Below are positions 1 to 6,886 of a stretch of DNA of 44,171 bases, in pieces; position 1 is the first letter of the stretch, and every line of letters starts with the position of its first letter. The translations under genes and the position numbers were made by a program. This DNA comes from JBBRYB01 sp038238115 (GTDB taxonomy: Bacteria > Actinomycetota > Actinomycetes > Propionibacteriales > Nocardioidaceae). Location of the stretch: NCBI GenBank assembly GCA_038238115.1, contig JBBRYB010000027.1, positions 1 to 44,171 of the forward strand, given 5' to 3'. Below the pieces are notes generated by a model that searched no databases, was not told where the DNA came from, and saw nothing but the letters and a program-made list of their open reading frames with translations.

Positions 1-259
1 CGGCAGATAACAGGTCTCCCGGCTCGGGCTCGACCCCTTCCAGCCACGCTAGCGGCACCTTTGTAGCCATCGCCCAGGACACCAGAACTGGACGTTTCGG
101 CATACTCGCGCCACGTTCATACCCGCTGACCGTCGCCCTCGACAGGCTGAGTGCCCTCGCCAGATCAGCTTGATCCATGCCCGCGTGCTCACGTGACTTG
201 CGAAGCCGGTCAGTGAGTGTCCACTGGGGCACCTGCCGCGGCTGTAGTCGTTCTGTCAT
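1..259 (-). CDS. XRE-family repressor, N-terminal part (gene crosses the window ends)
   Basis: Small DNA-binding repressor of the cI/XRE type, expected to hold the prophage silent by binding operators in the adjacent divergent control region. The ATG is at 259 on the minus strand. Residues about 28-55 form a helix-turn-helix (MDQADLARALSLSRATVSGY, then ERG). The frame is open to base 1 and continues without a stop from 44171 down to TAG at 44125-44127, giving 101 residues in total, a normal length for a minimal phage repressor with no peptidase domain. It lies just upstream of the integrase on the same strand, so the two may be co-transcribed. The fold is clear; the role as the main immunity repressor is inferred from position. 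Confidence 0.85.
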   Translation of the reverse strand, partial: MTERLQPRQVPQWTLTDRLRKSREHAGMDQADLARALSLSRATVSGYERGASMPKRPVLVSWAMATKVPLAWLEGVEPEPGDLLSA

Positions 260-350
260 GTGGCCAGGTTAGGGCACGGTGTCAATATTTCGTCAAGTTT
301 CAACGGGAATCGCTTGCGAGAGGCCACGTCTTTCGTCTAAGTTTCGTCAT
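260..350. promoter_or_regulatory. Divergent control region with TTTCGTC operator-like repeats
   Basis: This gap separates the repressor (leftward) from the excisionase-like HTH gene (rightward). It holds TTTCGTCAAGTTTC at 288-301 and TTTCGTCTAAGTTTC at 331-345, differing by one inserted base, plus a third TTTCGTC at 342-348. A weak rightward promoter is possible: TTGCGA at 314-319, a 16-bp spacer and TCTAAG at 336-341, which would leave almost no leader before the ATG at 351. A leftward TTGACG on the complementary strand of 291-296 could serve the repressor. The repeats are seen directly; the operator role is inferred. Confidence 0.55.
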
Positions 351-536
351 ATGACAGAAACCAACCTCATGACAGCTCAGCAAGTCGCTGAACTGATGAA
401 GGTCAGCCTCCGCACTATCCACCGGATGGCCGAAGACGGTCGCCTCCCGATCGCACAGAAGTTGCCAGGTGGAACGGGCGCGTACCTGTTCGACCGTGCG
501 GATGTGGTAAAGCACGCCAAGGCCGGCGCGGCATGA
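351..536 (+). CDS. Excisionase/MerR-like helix-turn-helix protein
   Basis: A 61-residue winged-HTH protein of the excisionase/helix_turn_helix_17 type. The pattern MTAQQVAELMKVSLRTIHRM followed by DGRLPIA and a terminal FDRADVVKHA (recognition helix, wing, closing helix) is typical of phage Xis and small MerR-like regulators. ATG 351 is chosen because the upstream GTG at 279 would extend the protein through the operator-like repeats; an internal ATG at 369 is also possible. It is the first gene of the rightward transcript and faces the repressor, the place for an excisionase or Cro-like antirepressor. The stop codon is one base from the 3' end of the opposing tRNA gene. Confidence 0.75.
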   Translation: MTETNLMTAQQVAELMKVSLRTIHRMAEDGRLPIAQKLPGGTGAYLFDRADVVKHAKAGAA

Positions 537-537
537 G

Positions 538-613
538 TGGCTCCCCCGGCTGGACTCGAACCAGCGACACTCCGGTTAACAGCCGGATGCTCTGCCAACT
601 GAGCTACAGGGGA
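538..613 (-). tRNA. tRNA-Asn (anticodon GUU)
   Basis: A complete 76-nt cloverleaf is readable on the minus strand. The 7-bp acceptor stem pairs TCCCCTG with CGGGGGA (one G-U pair), followed by discriminator G and an encoded CCA. The D arm contains AGCTCAGTTGGCAGAGC. The anticodon stem TCCGG/CCGGA holds loop CTGTTAA with anticodon GTT, and the T arm is GCTGG-TTCGAGT-CCAGC. It points away from the early operon and reads on the same strand as the repressor and integrase. It could supply extra tRNA-Asn or be a captured copy of an integration-site tRNA. Confidence 0.93.
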
Positions 614-631
614 TCGCAGGAAAGCCTGACC

Positions 632-660
632 ATACTACGACGCGTCCTAGGTCACGTCGA
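632..660 (-). promoter_or_regulatory. Candidate promoter of tRNA-Asn
   Basis: On the minus strand, TCGACG (complement of 655-660) is followed after exactly 17 bp by TAGTAT (complement of 632-637). Each matches four of six bases of the sigma-70 consensus with ideal spacing. Transcription would begin about 10-15 bp before the tRNA 5' end at 613, giving the tRNA its own promoter next to the start of the divergent HNH gene. Confidence 0.5.
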
Positions 661-661
661 G

Positions 662-1093
662 ATGGGTCCGCGAGGCTGCTGGCTGTGGACCGGCGCCACC
701 AGCAACCGAGGCTACGGACAGGTCGGCGTAGCGGGGAAGATTCGTTCGACTCATCGAGTCGTCTACGAACTGGTGAAGGGTGCGATCCCGGCCGGCCTCA
801 CCATCGACCACGACTGCCATAACCACGATGCCACCTGTCGTGGGGGAGTGGCCTGCTTCCATCGCCTCTGCCTCAACCCCGATCACCTCGATGCCGTCAC
901 TGACACGGAGAACAAGCACCGCGCTGGGCATGGGCTCGAGACCCCTTGCCTTCGAGGTCATCTGCTCAGCGGCCACAACCTCTTCATCAAGAAGCGCGGC
1001 AAGCACCTGCCGACACGTGGCTGTCGAGCGTGCCGAGCCGCTTACCAACGCCGTCGGCGCGCCATCGGGCTCGTTCCCACCGCCAAGCCCTAG
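662..1093 (+). CDS. HNH endonuclease
   Basis: HNH-family endonuclease of the free-standing homing type. The N-terminus has CWLWTGATSNRGYGQV, the signature start of this fold. The core has TIDHDC (first His of HNH) and CLNPDHLDAVT (Asn and second His). A C-terminal zinc site is suggested by CLRGH and CRAC. The ATG at 662 gives 143 residues. The frame stays open upstream through the tRNA with no ATG or GTG after 533, and the upstream residues RVLGHVE resemble the usual family N-terminus. The gene may therefore use a rare start such as CTG 626 or be slightly truncated. Confidence 0.8.
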   Translation: MGPRGCWLWTGATSNRGYGQVGVAGKIRSTHRVVYELVKGAIPAGLTIDHDCHNHDATCRGGVACFHRLCLNPDHLDAVTDTENKHRAGHGLETPCLRGHLLSGHNLFIKKRGKHLPTRGCRACRAAYQRRRRAIGLVPTAKP

Positions 1094-1098
1094 ACCCC

Positions 1099-1183
1099 GC
1101 TGCCGCCAGACGTCCCCCACGATCGGCGGCAGCGGCCCCAAGGGGTCGGGGTGCGCCGACTTCCCGTCTGACAGGCGCACCCC
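1099..1183. terminator. Two consecutive hairpins after the HNH gene
   Basis: GCTGCCGCC at 1099-1107 pairs with GGCGGCAGC at 1125-1133 (9 bp, 17-nt loop). GGGGTGCGC at 1148-1156 pairs with GCGCACCCC at 1175-1183 (9 bp, 18-nt loop). They begin a few bases after the HNH stop and lie inside the 180-bp gap before the next gene. There is no U-tract, so they may be weak terminators, attenuators or processing sites. Both stems are perfect; their role is inferred. Confidence 0.45.
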
Positions 1184-1273
1184 GCCCCCACCCCAATTCC
1201 CAGACGACAGCCGGAGACCCGGCCACAACCGCAAAGCAGGACCGGGTCTCGCGAACAGAAAGAAGCATCTCAC

Positions 1274-1561
1274 ATGACGCACCCAGCCAGCCTTGACATC
1301 GGTGTTCGCACCATGGTCACCCCGGAGATTGCCCACCAGGTCCTCTGGCAGTACAGCCGCTCCACTCCCGGTCTCGGTCATCCACCTGCCGACCACTTCA
1401 CCGCCAGCCTGATGTCGCTGATCTCCCACGCCAGCACCGAGCACCGGCGGCTGCTGGCCCGCGCATACCCCGGCTACGTGATCGCCGCGAACCTGATCGA
1501 GCACACCCCCACCGGCGTAGACGTGCTCCGCGACATCGCCTCGGTCGGACCACGGGCATGA
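1274..1561 (+). CDS. Hypothetical early protein (95 aa)
   Basis: I do not recognise a family. The protein is small, soluble and mostly helical in appearance, with a His- and Ala-rich middle and no Cys pairs or membrane segment. The ATG at 1274 is the first in frame after the hairpin-containing gap, and the reading frame uses GC-rich third positions like its neighbours. It starts the tightly packed early operon: its stop overlaps the next gene's start as ATGA at 1558-1561, so co-translation is likely. Confidence 0.7.
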   Translation: MTHPASLDIGVRTMVTPEIAHQVLWQYSRSTPGLGHPPADHFTASLMSLISHASTEHRRLLARAYPGYVIAANLIEHTPTGVDVLRDIASVGPRA

Positions 1562-1851
1562 CCGCGCTGGCCGGCTCGGCCGAACGGCTCGAGCATGAGC
1601 ACAACGACGACGAATGCGTGCCATGTCTGCGCTGCCACCACCTGGCCTGTGAGCACTACGAGTTCAACCACCTCGGCTGCGGCCACGACGACTGCGAAGC
1701 CACCGGCTGCGAGTGCCCCGCCTGGCTGGCCTACGGCACCGGCGGCTGGTGGGTCGAGTCACCCGACGGCCGCCACGAAGCCTGGATCATCTGCGACCTG
1801 TGCGACGGCACCGGCGTCTACCACTACCAGCCGCCGGCGGTCCGCTCATGA
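1558..1851 (+). CDS. Cys-rich zinc-ribbon-like protein
   Basis: A 97-residue protein with many Cys and His residues: CVPCLRCHH, CEH, CGHDDCEATGCEC and, near the C-terminus, CDLCDGTG. The last is a CxxCxGTG knuckle like those of the DnaJ central zinc domain. At least two zinc sites are likely. The start overlaps the upstream stop and the stop overlaps the next ATG, which places it firmly in the operon. A nucleic-acid or protein-binding adapter is the most that can be said. Confidence 0.72.
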   Translation: MTALAGSAERLEHEHNDDECVPCLRCHHLACEHYEFNHLGCGHDDCEATGCECPAWLAYGTGGWWVESPDGRHEAWIICDLCDGTGVYHYQPPAVRS

Positions 1852-2204
1852 AGCTCCCAGAGAAGAACTATCGCATCGAAGTCGACCATCCGGTCTACCT
1901 CGGCGGTGCAAGCCATGGCCTCGTTGAACTCGACCTGAGCCCCGAGCGGCCCGACTATGTCACGACCGACGGCGTCGAGGTCTGGATCGAACGCAAGGTC
2001 CAGAAGACAAGCTTCCTCGACGCTGAGGGCAACCAAGTCGGTCCCGTCCATCGCAACCTTGTCCCCGCCATCGTTTGGGCCGCGGCACATCGTTGGCGCG
2101 ACCCGTCAAGCCCCGACTGGCTCAATGACGCAGTCATCGCCGAAGTCGCTGCTGGTGGCGCCCCGGACGACCGGACACACAGCGGCGAGTGGGTGCCGTC
2201 ATGA
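1848..2204 (+). CDS. Hypothetical early protein (118 aa)
   Basis: Start ATG 1848 is chosen because it overlaps the upstream stop (ATGA); the longer frame from 1713 would overlap the Cys-rich gene heavily. The first half looks like a beta-rich module (KNYRIEVDHPVYLGG, VEVWIERKVQKTSF), the second half helical with AIVWAAAHRW. No family is recognised. It directly precedes and overlaps the ATPase gene, so it may work with the recombination module. Confidence 0.7.
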   Translation: MKLPEKNYRIEVDHPVYLGGASHGLVELDLSPERPDYVTTDGVEVWIERKVQKTSFLDAEGNQVGPVHRNLVPAIVWAAAHRWRDPSSPDWLNDAVIAEVAAGGAPDDRTHSGEWVPS

Positions 2205-3430
2205 AGGTCATTGAGTTTCGAGCTGAGAACTTCAAGCGGTTGAAGGTCGTCGAGATCACCCCCGATGGGACCCTGCAGGTCGTCGCTGGCCGCAACGCGC
2301 AGGGGAAGACGTCGGTCCTCGACGCGATCTGGCTGACCCTCGGTGGCGGCGCCGCAGCCAAAGGGACAGCCCGCCCGATCCGTGACGGCCAGGACCGGGC
2401 CGAGGTCACCCTTGATCTCGGTGAGCTGACCGTGACCCGCACTTGGTCCAACGACGGGAAGACGGCCCTCAAGGTCGAGTCGGCGTCGGGGGCGCGACCC
2501 AAGTCGCCGCAGGCACTGCTCGACAGCCTCATCGGCCGGCTGTCGTTCGACCCGCTGGCCTTCGCCCACCACGACGACAAGACGCAGATGGCGATCCTGC
2601 TCGCCCTGGTCGACCTGCCGTTCGACCCGCAGGAGTTGGCCGATGAGCGTCGCGCGATCTTCGAGCGTCGCACCGACGTCAACCGGCGCGCGAAGGGCCT
2701 GCAGGCGCAGGTCTCCGGGATGCCACGACCGGCTAAGGATCTGCCGGCCGAGGAGGTGTCGGCGTCGGCTTTGCTCGCGGAGCTGCGCGACAAGCAGACG
2801 GTGGAGAACACCCGAGCCTCCCAGGCGGAGCAGCTGAGGTTGTCCACAGCCAAGGTGGAGGCGCTCAAGGCGCAACGCGACGAGCTCGAGCTGGCGATCC
2901 GCGACCTCCGCGCCAACGCCAAGCAGATGACCGAACGGCTGCAGGCGCTGCCACCGGCGGAGGACTTGTCGGTATACGACGAACGGTTGTCGTCGATCGA
3001 GGACACCAACGCGGCGGTACGTGCCGCCGTGAGGCGCCGGGAGGCAGCGGCTGAACATGAGGCGGCTGTCGCGGAGTCGGACTCGTTGACCGACGAGCTC
3101 GTCGCGTTGGACGAGATGAAGGTCAAGGCGATCGAGGCGGCGGCGATGCCCGTCGACGGGCTCGGCTTCGACGACGAAGGCGTCACCTACCAGGGGGTCC
3201 CGTTTAGGCAGTGCTCGGCTGCTGAGCGGCTGCGGGTGTCCATGGCGATCGCGATGGCCGACCAGCCGGAGCTTCGGGTGATCCGCATTACCGACGGGTC
3301 GCTGTTGGACTCGGAGAATCTTGCGCTGGTGCAGGAGATGGCCGCCGAGCACGACTTCCAGGTGTGGGTCGAGAAGGTCGACGAGTCCGGGTCGATCGGC
3401 GTCGTCATCGAAGACGGGCAAGTCGCATGA
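2201..3430 (+). CDS. RecF/SbcC-like AAA ATPase
   Basis: ATPase of the SMC/RecF/SbcC superfamily (AAA_23 type), 409 residues. The N-terminus reads FRAENFKRLKVVEI and leads to Walker A GRNAQGKTS (residues 30-38). The middle, about residues 150-310, is a charged coiled coil broken by a short hinge-like stretch. Near the C-terminus QCSAAERLRVSMAIAMA stands where ABC-type signatures sit, followed by IRITDGSLL as a likely Walker B/D-loop region. ATG 2201 overlaps the previous stop. It is followed by a PD-(D/E)XK nuclease, so the pair resembles a phage SbcCD- or RecBCD-like DNA-end-processing unit. Confidence 0.85.
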   Translation: MKVIEFRAENFKRLKVVEITPDGTLQVVAGRNAQGKTSVLDAIWLTLGGGAAAKGTARPIRDGQDRAEVTLDLGELTVTRTWSNDGKTALKVESASGARPKSPQALLDSLIGRLSFDPLAFAHHDDKTQMAILLALVDLPFDPQELADERRAIFERRTDVNRRAKGLQAQVSGMPRPAKDLPAEEVSASALLAELRDKQTVENTRASQAEQLRLSTAKVEALKAQRDELELAIRDLRANAKQMTERLQALPPAEDLSVYDERLSSIEDTNAAVRAAVRRREAAAEHEAAVAESDSLTDELVALDEMKVKAIEAAAMPVDGLGFDDEGVTYQGVPFRQCSAAERLRVSMAIAMADQPELRVIRITDGSLLDSENLALVQEMAAEHDFQVWVEKVDESGSIGVVIEDGQVA

Positions 3431-4353
3431 CCATGCGTCGCAGCCACAAGCCGACCGGTCGCGGCCGCATCCCGTCGCCGTCGCAGGGCTGGTATCGCGA
3501 CCCGGTCGACGGCACGAAGCTGCGCCGGGTCACCACCATCCTCGAGCAGGGTGTTCCCAAAGGCGGGCTGATCTATTGGGCGGGGAACGTGGTCGCTGAG
3601 TGTGCGATCGAGAATCTGCCGTGGCTGATCAAGATGTCGAGGCGGGCCACCGACCGGCTCGACGCCTACCGGTGGCTCACCCGGGCCCACACCCGCAAGA
3701 AGGACGAGCGTGCCGACGTCGGGTCCGCGGTCCACAAGCTCGTCGAGGCACACATCCTTGGCCAGCCGGTGCCCGACGAGCTGCTCCACGACGAGGAGAT
3801 GGCGCCGTTCCTGGCGAACTTCCTGACGTTCGTCGACGACTGGCAGGTCACGTTCACCGCCTCGGAGATGGTCGTCGCCAACTACTCCGACGCCTACGCC
3901 GGGACGCTCGACTTCATGTTCGGGTCGCAGCTGATCTACGACGCCCTGGTCGCCGCCGGCTACACGACGCTGGGCGGGGTCGAGCTCGACTTCATGGCCG
4001 ACACCAAGACCGGCGGTGGCCTCGACGAAAGGACGGCCGACGGGAAGAACCCGAAGGGTGTCTACCCCGAGGCCGGCATGCAGATGGCTGCCTACAAGCA
4101 CGGGCAGGTCTGCTGGCTCAAGGACGGCAGCAAGGTCGACATGCCGGTCTCGCAGCCGGTCGGGATCGTGCTGCACCTGCGCCCGGAGGGCTACCGGCTG
4201 TATCCGGTGCGCTGCGACGACGAGGTGTACGGGTTCTTCCGGCACGCGATTGAGATCTCCAAGTGGTACACGCTGACGTCGTCTGTGAAGCAGGACGTGC
4301 GCGGCGAGCCGCTGACCAACCCCACCTCTACCGCACAGAAGGACGTCGCGTGA
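3427..4353 (+). CDS. PD-(D/E)XK (RecB/Cas4-like) nuclease
   Basis: 308-residue nuclease with the full RecB-family set: VGSAVH (His103), YAGTLD (Asp162), ADTKTG (Asp192-x-Lys194) and QMAAY (Gln219, Tyr223). No Cys cluster is seen, so it is unlike the iron-sulfur Cas4/AddB types. Such phage exonucleases process DNA ends for recombination or replication. The gene overlaps the ATPase (ATGA at 3427-3430) and shares its last base with the next ATG. Domain call high; substrate and polarity inferred. Confidence 0.88.
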   Translation: MTMRRSHKPTGRGRIPSPSQGWYRDPVDGTKLRRVTTILEQGVPKGGLIYWAGNVVAECAIENLPWLIKMSRRATDRLDAYRWLTRAHTRKKDERADVGSAVHKLVEAHILGQPVPDELLHDEEMAPFLANFLTFVDDWQVTFTASEMVVANYSDAYAGTLDFMFGSQLIYDALVAAGYTTLGGVELDFMADTKTGGGLDERTADGKNPKGVYPEAGMQMAAYKHGQVCWLKDGSKVDMPVSQPVGIVLHLRPEGYRLYPVRCDDEVYGFFRHAIEISKWYTLTSSVKQDVRGEPLTNPTSTAQKDVA

Positions 4354-5465
4354 TGTCACCGATCCTCGAGATCCAGAAACGTGCCCGTGAGCTCGGCCGC
4401 ATCCGCATCGGCCAGGTCGTGGCCGACAGCAACGGCAAGAACCGCCCGGAGAAGCTGGACCGGTTCCGGCTCACGTCGGCGTCGAAGCCGCTGCTGGACA
4501 GGGTCGCTCAGCTGTATGGCGGTGAGGTCCGCCAGTGGCAGCCTCAGGGCGGCGGGCCGGAAGCGTGGGAGGTGCTGACTACGTCGAACCGGATCCCGAT
4601 CATGGTGCCACCGCAGCCGGTCACCCAATGGCTCGAGCATTGGACCGCGGGTGGCTGCAAGCGTCGCTGTGACGGGCAGACCGAGGTGATCTCCGACAGC
4701 GCCTGCATCTGCGCGGCGGACTCCGACCGGGACGAGGACCGGCTGTGCCGGCCGACGACCCGGCTGAACGTTGTGTTGCGTGACGTGGAGGGGATCGGGG
4801 TGTGGCGATTAGAGACGCATGGCTGGAACGCGGCCACCGAGTTGCCCGATGTCGCCGCGTTCCTGGCCCATGCCGGCGGCTATGTCGAGGCGTGGTTGGC
4901 GTTGGAGGAGCGCAAGTCGATCCGTGAGGTTGACGGGAAGCCGCAGACGCGCCGGTTCATGGTTCCCACTATCGAGGTTGACGTCACCCCGGCGGAGCTG
5001 ATGGCCGGCAAGGGTGGTGTCGCTCCCCCGCAGGTAGAGGGTCCGGTGCCGGCACCGGAGTCGAAGCAGCCACCGCAGCTTGAGGCTGGTCGCCCTGACT
5101 ACGTCACCCAGGCGAAGGCTGCGGCGTCGCTGGATGAGGTGCGTGGGGTCTGGAAGGCCGCGAAGGCGGCTGGGCATCTGACCGATGACCTCGACGGTGC
5201 GTTGTCGGGTCGTGCGGCTGACATTCAGGCTGCTGCCCAGCAGCAGCCTCAGTCAGTTGCGGCTGATCCGCGACCTGAGCCTGTCGGGCCGGATGCGGAT
5301 GCTGTGTGGGAGCGGATCATCGCCGCGGCCGGCGACCTGGACATGACGACGAGTCAGATCGAGGCGGAGTTCGCCGAAGCGAACGCCGGGTTGCTGCCGG
5401 AGTCGGCGTCCGCGGGTGAGCTGCAGGTGTATTTGGACCAGCTGCAGCAGCGAGCAGCCGCGTGA
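4353..5465 (+). CDS. Gp3-like (recombination directionality factor family) protein
   Basis: 370 residues. The N-terminal about 190 residues match my memory of the actinophage Gp3-like family: LGRIRIGQ, WQPQGGGPEAWEVLTTSNRI, GGCKRRCDGQTE, a C-x-C pair, TRLNVVL and IGVWRLETHGWNAATELP. The pattern of conserved Cys suggests a zinc site. The C-terminal part is Pro/Gln-rich and then helical (TQAKAAASLDEVRGVWKAAK). In phiC31 the namesake controls a serine integrase; here the integrase is a tyrosine recombinase, so a general recombination role beside the nuclease/ATPase pair is equally likely. Start could also be GTG 4350. Confidence 0.62.
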   Translation: MSPILEIQKRARELGRIRIGQVVADSNGKNRPEKLDRFRLTSASKPLLDRVAQLYGGEVRQWQPQGGGPEAWEVLTTSNRIPIMVPPQPVTQWLEHWTAGGCKRRCDGQTEVISDSACICAADSDRDEDRLCRPTTRLNVVLRDVEGIGVWRLETHGWNAATELPDVAAFLAHAGGYVEAWLALEERKSIREVDGKPQTRRFMVPTIEVDVTPAELMAGKGGVAPPQVEGPVPAPESKQPPQLEAGRPDYVTQAKAAASLDEVRGVWKAAKAAGHLTDDLDGALSGRAADIQAAAQQQPQSVAADPRPEPVGPDADAVWERIIAAAGDLDMTTSQIEAEFAEANAGLLPESASAGELQVYLDQLQQRAAA

Positions 5466-6214
5466 CCTGCCCCGAGACGGCATGGTTCGACGACAAGCTG
5501 GTCGCCGTCGATTTCGAGACCTCAGGTGCCGACGTGTATCGCGATCGGATCGTCACCGCCGCCGTCGTCCACATCCGACGAGGTGCACGTCCCAGGTCGT
5601 TCGGGTGGGTGATCGACCCCGGCATCGAGGTCCCCGAGCAGGCCACCCAGGTCCACGGCTGGACCACCGACAGGCTGCGTGCGCATCCGAGTGTGATGGC
5701 CCCGGCGCAGGCCCTGTTCGAGATCACCGGGATGCTCGCCTACCCGTTGGGCCACGGCATCCCGCTGGTGGCGTTCAACGCCGCGTTCGACCTGACGATC
5801 CTCGAGGCCGAGAACCGCCGCCACGACCAACCCACCCTCATCAAGCGGCTGGCCCCGAAGCCGGTGGCTCCGGTGTGTGACCCGTTCGTGATCGACAAGG
5901 CCACCTCCAGACGGCAGGGCAGCCGCCGGCTCGACGACCAGTGCCGATTCCACCGGGTGACGTTGGCTGGTGCGCACACCGCTGATGCTGATGCGATCGC
6001 CGCGGCGCGGCTGCTGGTGGCGTTGCTGCGCAAGCACCCCCATCTTGGCAACTTGACGGCCCGTGAGCTGCATGAGCGACAGGTGATCTGGCGGGCCGAG
6101 CAGCAGGACTCGCTTCGCCGCTACTTCGAAGCCAAACAGATCGAGCACGACGGCTGCCCGCCGGGCTGGCCGATCCAGGCAGCACCGGTGGCCTCACAGG
6201 GGGTGCTGGCATGA
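5462..6214 (+). CDS. DnaQ-like DEDDh 3'-5' exonuclease
   Basis: 250-residue RNase-H-fold exonuclease. ExoI motif DFETSG (Asp17, Glu19), ExoII FNAAFD (Asp110), and ExoIII HTADADA (His172, Asp177) give a complete DEDDh set. A QVHGWTTD segment (residues 63-70) matches the usual VHGIT pattern of the family. GTG 5462 overlaps the previous TGA (GTGA). With no DNA polymerase gene visible, it is more likely a recombination or repair exonuclease than a proofreading subunit. Confidence 0.88.
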   Translation: MTCPETAWFDDKLVAVDFETSGADVYRDRIVTAAVVHIRRGARPRSFGWVIDPGIEVPEQATQVHGWTTDRLRAHPSVMAPAQALFEITGMLAYPLGHGIPLVAFNAAFDLTILEAENRRHDQPTLIKRLAPKPVAPVCDPFVIDKATSRRQGSRRLDDQCRFHRVTLAGAHTADADAIAAARLLVALLRKHPHLGNLTARELHERQVIWRAEQQDSLRRYFEAKQIEHDGCPPGWPIQAAPVASQGVLA

Positions 6215-6441
6215 CGACGAGCCCGCTCGCCGCCCAGGTCGACGCGCAGCTGGTGGCAACGACCGTGGAGGTGCGGGTCGCCGAGCTCCGCAACGATGCC
6301 TGCCGGCGTGCGGTGGGTTTGCTGCGGCTGGGTTTCCCGTTGCACGCCGAGCAGCTGATGCGGCTGTCGGTGGCCCGGCAGGCCAGGTTGGCCGGCTGCG
6401 GTGACGTCACCCTGCCGCTGGTGCCGGAGGTGCTGTCATGA
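6211..6441 (+). CDS. Hypothetical early protein (76 aa)
   Basis: Small, Ala/Leu/Arg-rich and predicted to be all helical (VEVRVAELRNDACRRAVGLL, then HAEQLMRLSVARQARL). No family is recognised. ATG overlaps the exonuclease stop and its own stop overlaps the next ATG, so it belongs to the operon. Confidence 0.65.
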   Translation: MTTSPLAAQVDAQLVATTVEVRVAELRNDACRRAVGLLRLGFPLHAEQLMRLSVARQARLAGCGDVTLPLVPEVLS

Positions 6442-6608
6442 GCGACTACGACCGGGCCTACAAGTCAGGCTGGGACGACTCCCGGATGGCGCTCGCACAG
6501 AACCTGCGCGCGGCTGCCGAGTATGCGTCGGAGCTGATCCTCACCGGGCTGGCGCTGTACGGGGCGGTGTCCGTTGTCCGTGGTGTGGTGCGGCGGGCTG
6601 CGTCATGA
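6438..6608 (+). CDS. Small membrane protein (56 aa)
   Basis: A short gene linked by ATGA overlaps on both sides, which supports it despite its size. The N-terminus is soluble (YDRAYKSGWDDSRMALAQNL); residues about 33-52 form one hydrophobic segment (ELILTGLALYGAVSVVRGVV) followed by an Arg-rich tail, consistent with a single-pass protein with a positive cytoplasmic end. Function unknown. Confidence 0.65.
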   Translation: MSDYDRAYKSGWDDSRMALAQNLRAAAEYASELILTGLALYGAVSVVRGVVRRAAS

Positions 6609-6886
6609 CCGCCCACATCGAGGTGTACCGCGACGCCGCGAGCGAGTGGCGTTGGCGGTTCGTCAGCAACGGCCGCATCATGGCCGACAGCGGCCAGGGC
6701 TACTCACGTCGCATCGACTGCCTCGACGGCTTGGCGGCGGTCCTCGGCGGCTGTGTCCTCGATGACTACTGGCTGCACCGCTTTGTGTGGGACTCGGCCG
6801 TGCCCGACGAGTTCGCGTTCGACCCGCACATCCAGCCGTTCCGCGAGGCCATCCCCATCCGCGACCTCACGCGGGAGACGCCATGA
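6605..6886 (+). CDS. DUF1508/YegP-like protein
   Basis: 93 residues. The first 40 follow the DUF1508 pattern: IEVYRD, then EWRWRF, NGRIMADSGQGYS and RRIDCLDGL. In these small proteins the repeat forms a compact beta-beta-beta-alpha unit; their function is unknown. Start ATG 6605 overlaps the upstream stop, and TGA overlaps the next ATG at 6883. Confidence 0.7.
   Translation: MTAHIEVYRDAASEWRWRFVSNGRIMADSGQGYSRRIDCLDGLAAVLGGCVLDDYWLHRFVWDSAVPDEFAFDPHIQPFREAIPIRDLTRETP

Noticed and set aside
538..613. tRNA-Asn as the attP core
   Set aside because: An attP in an excised circle normally carries only the 3' part of the target tRNA; this one is complete and lies about 0.9 kb from int on the other side of the repressor. 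Not excluded, but not supported.
533..661. HNH protein starting at ATG 533
   Set aside because: The first 27 codons would be antisense tRNA-Asn; the similarity begins only after that.
1955..3421. 488-codon reverse open frame opposite the ATPase gene
   Set aside because: Low-complexity Leu/Arg/Gly-rich translation produced by GC-rich third positions; the plus-strand ATPase with Walker A is the real gene.
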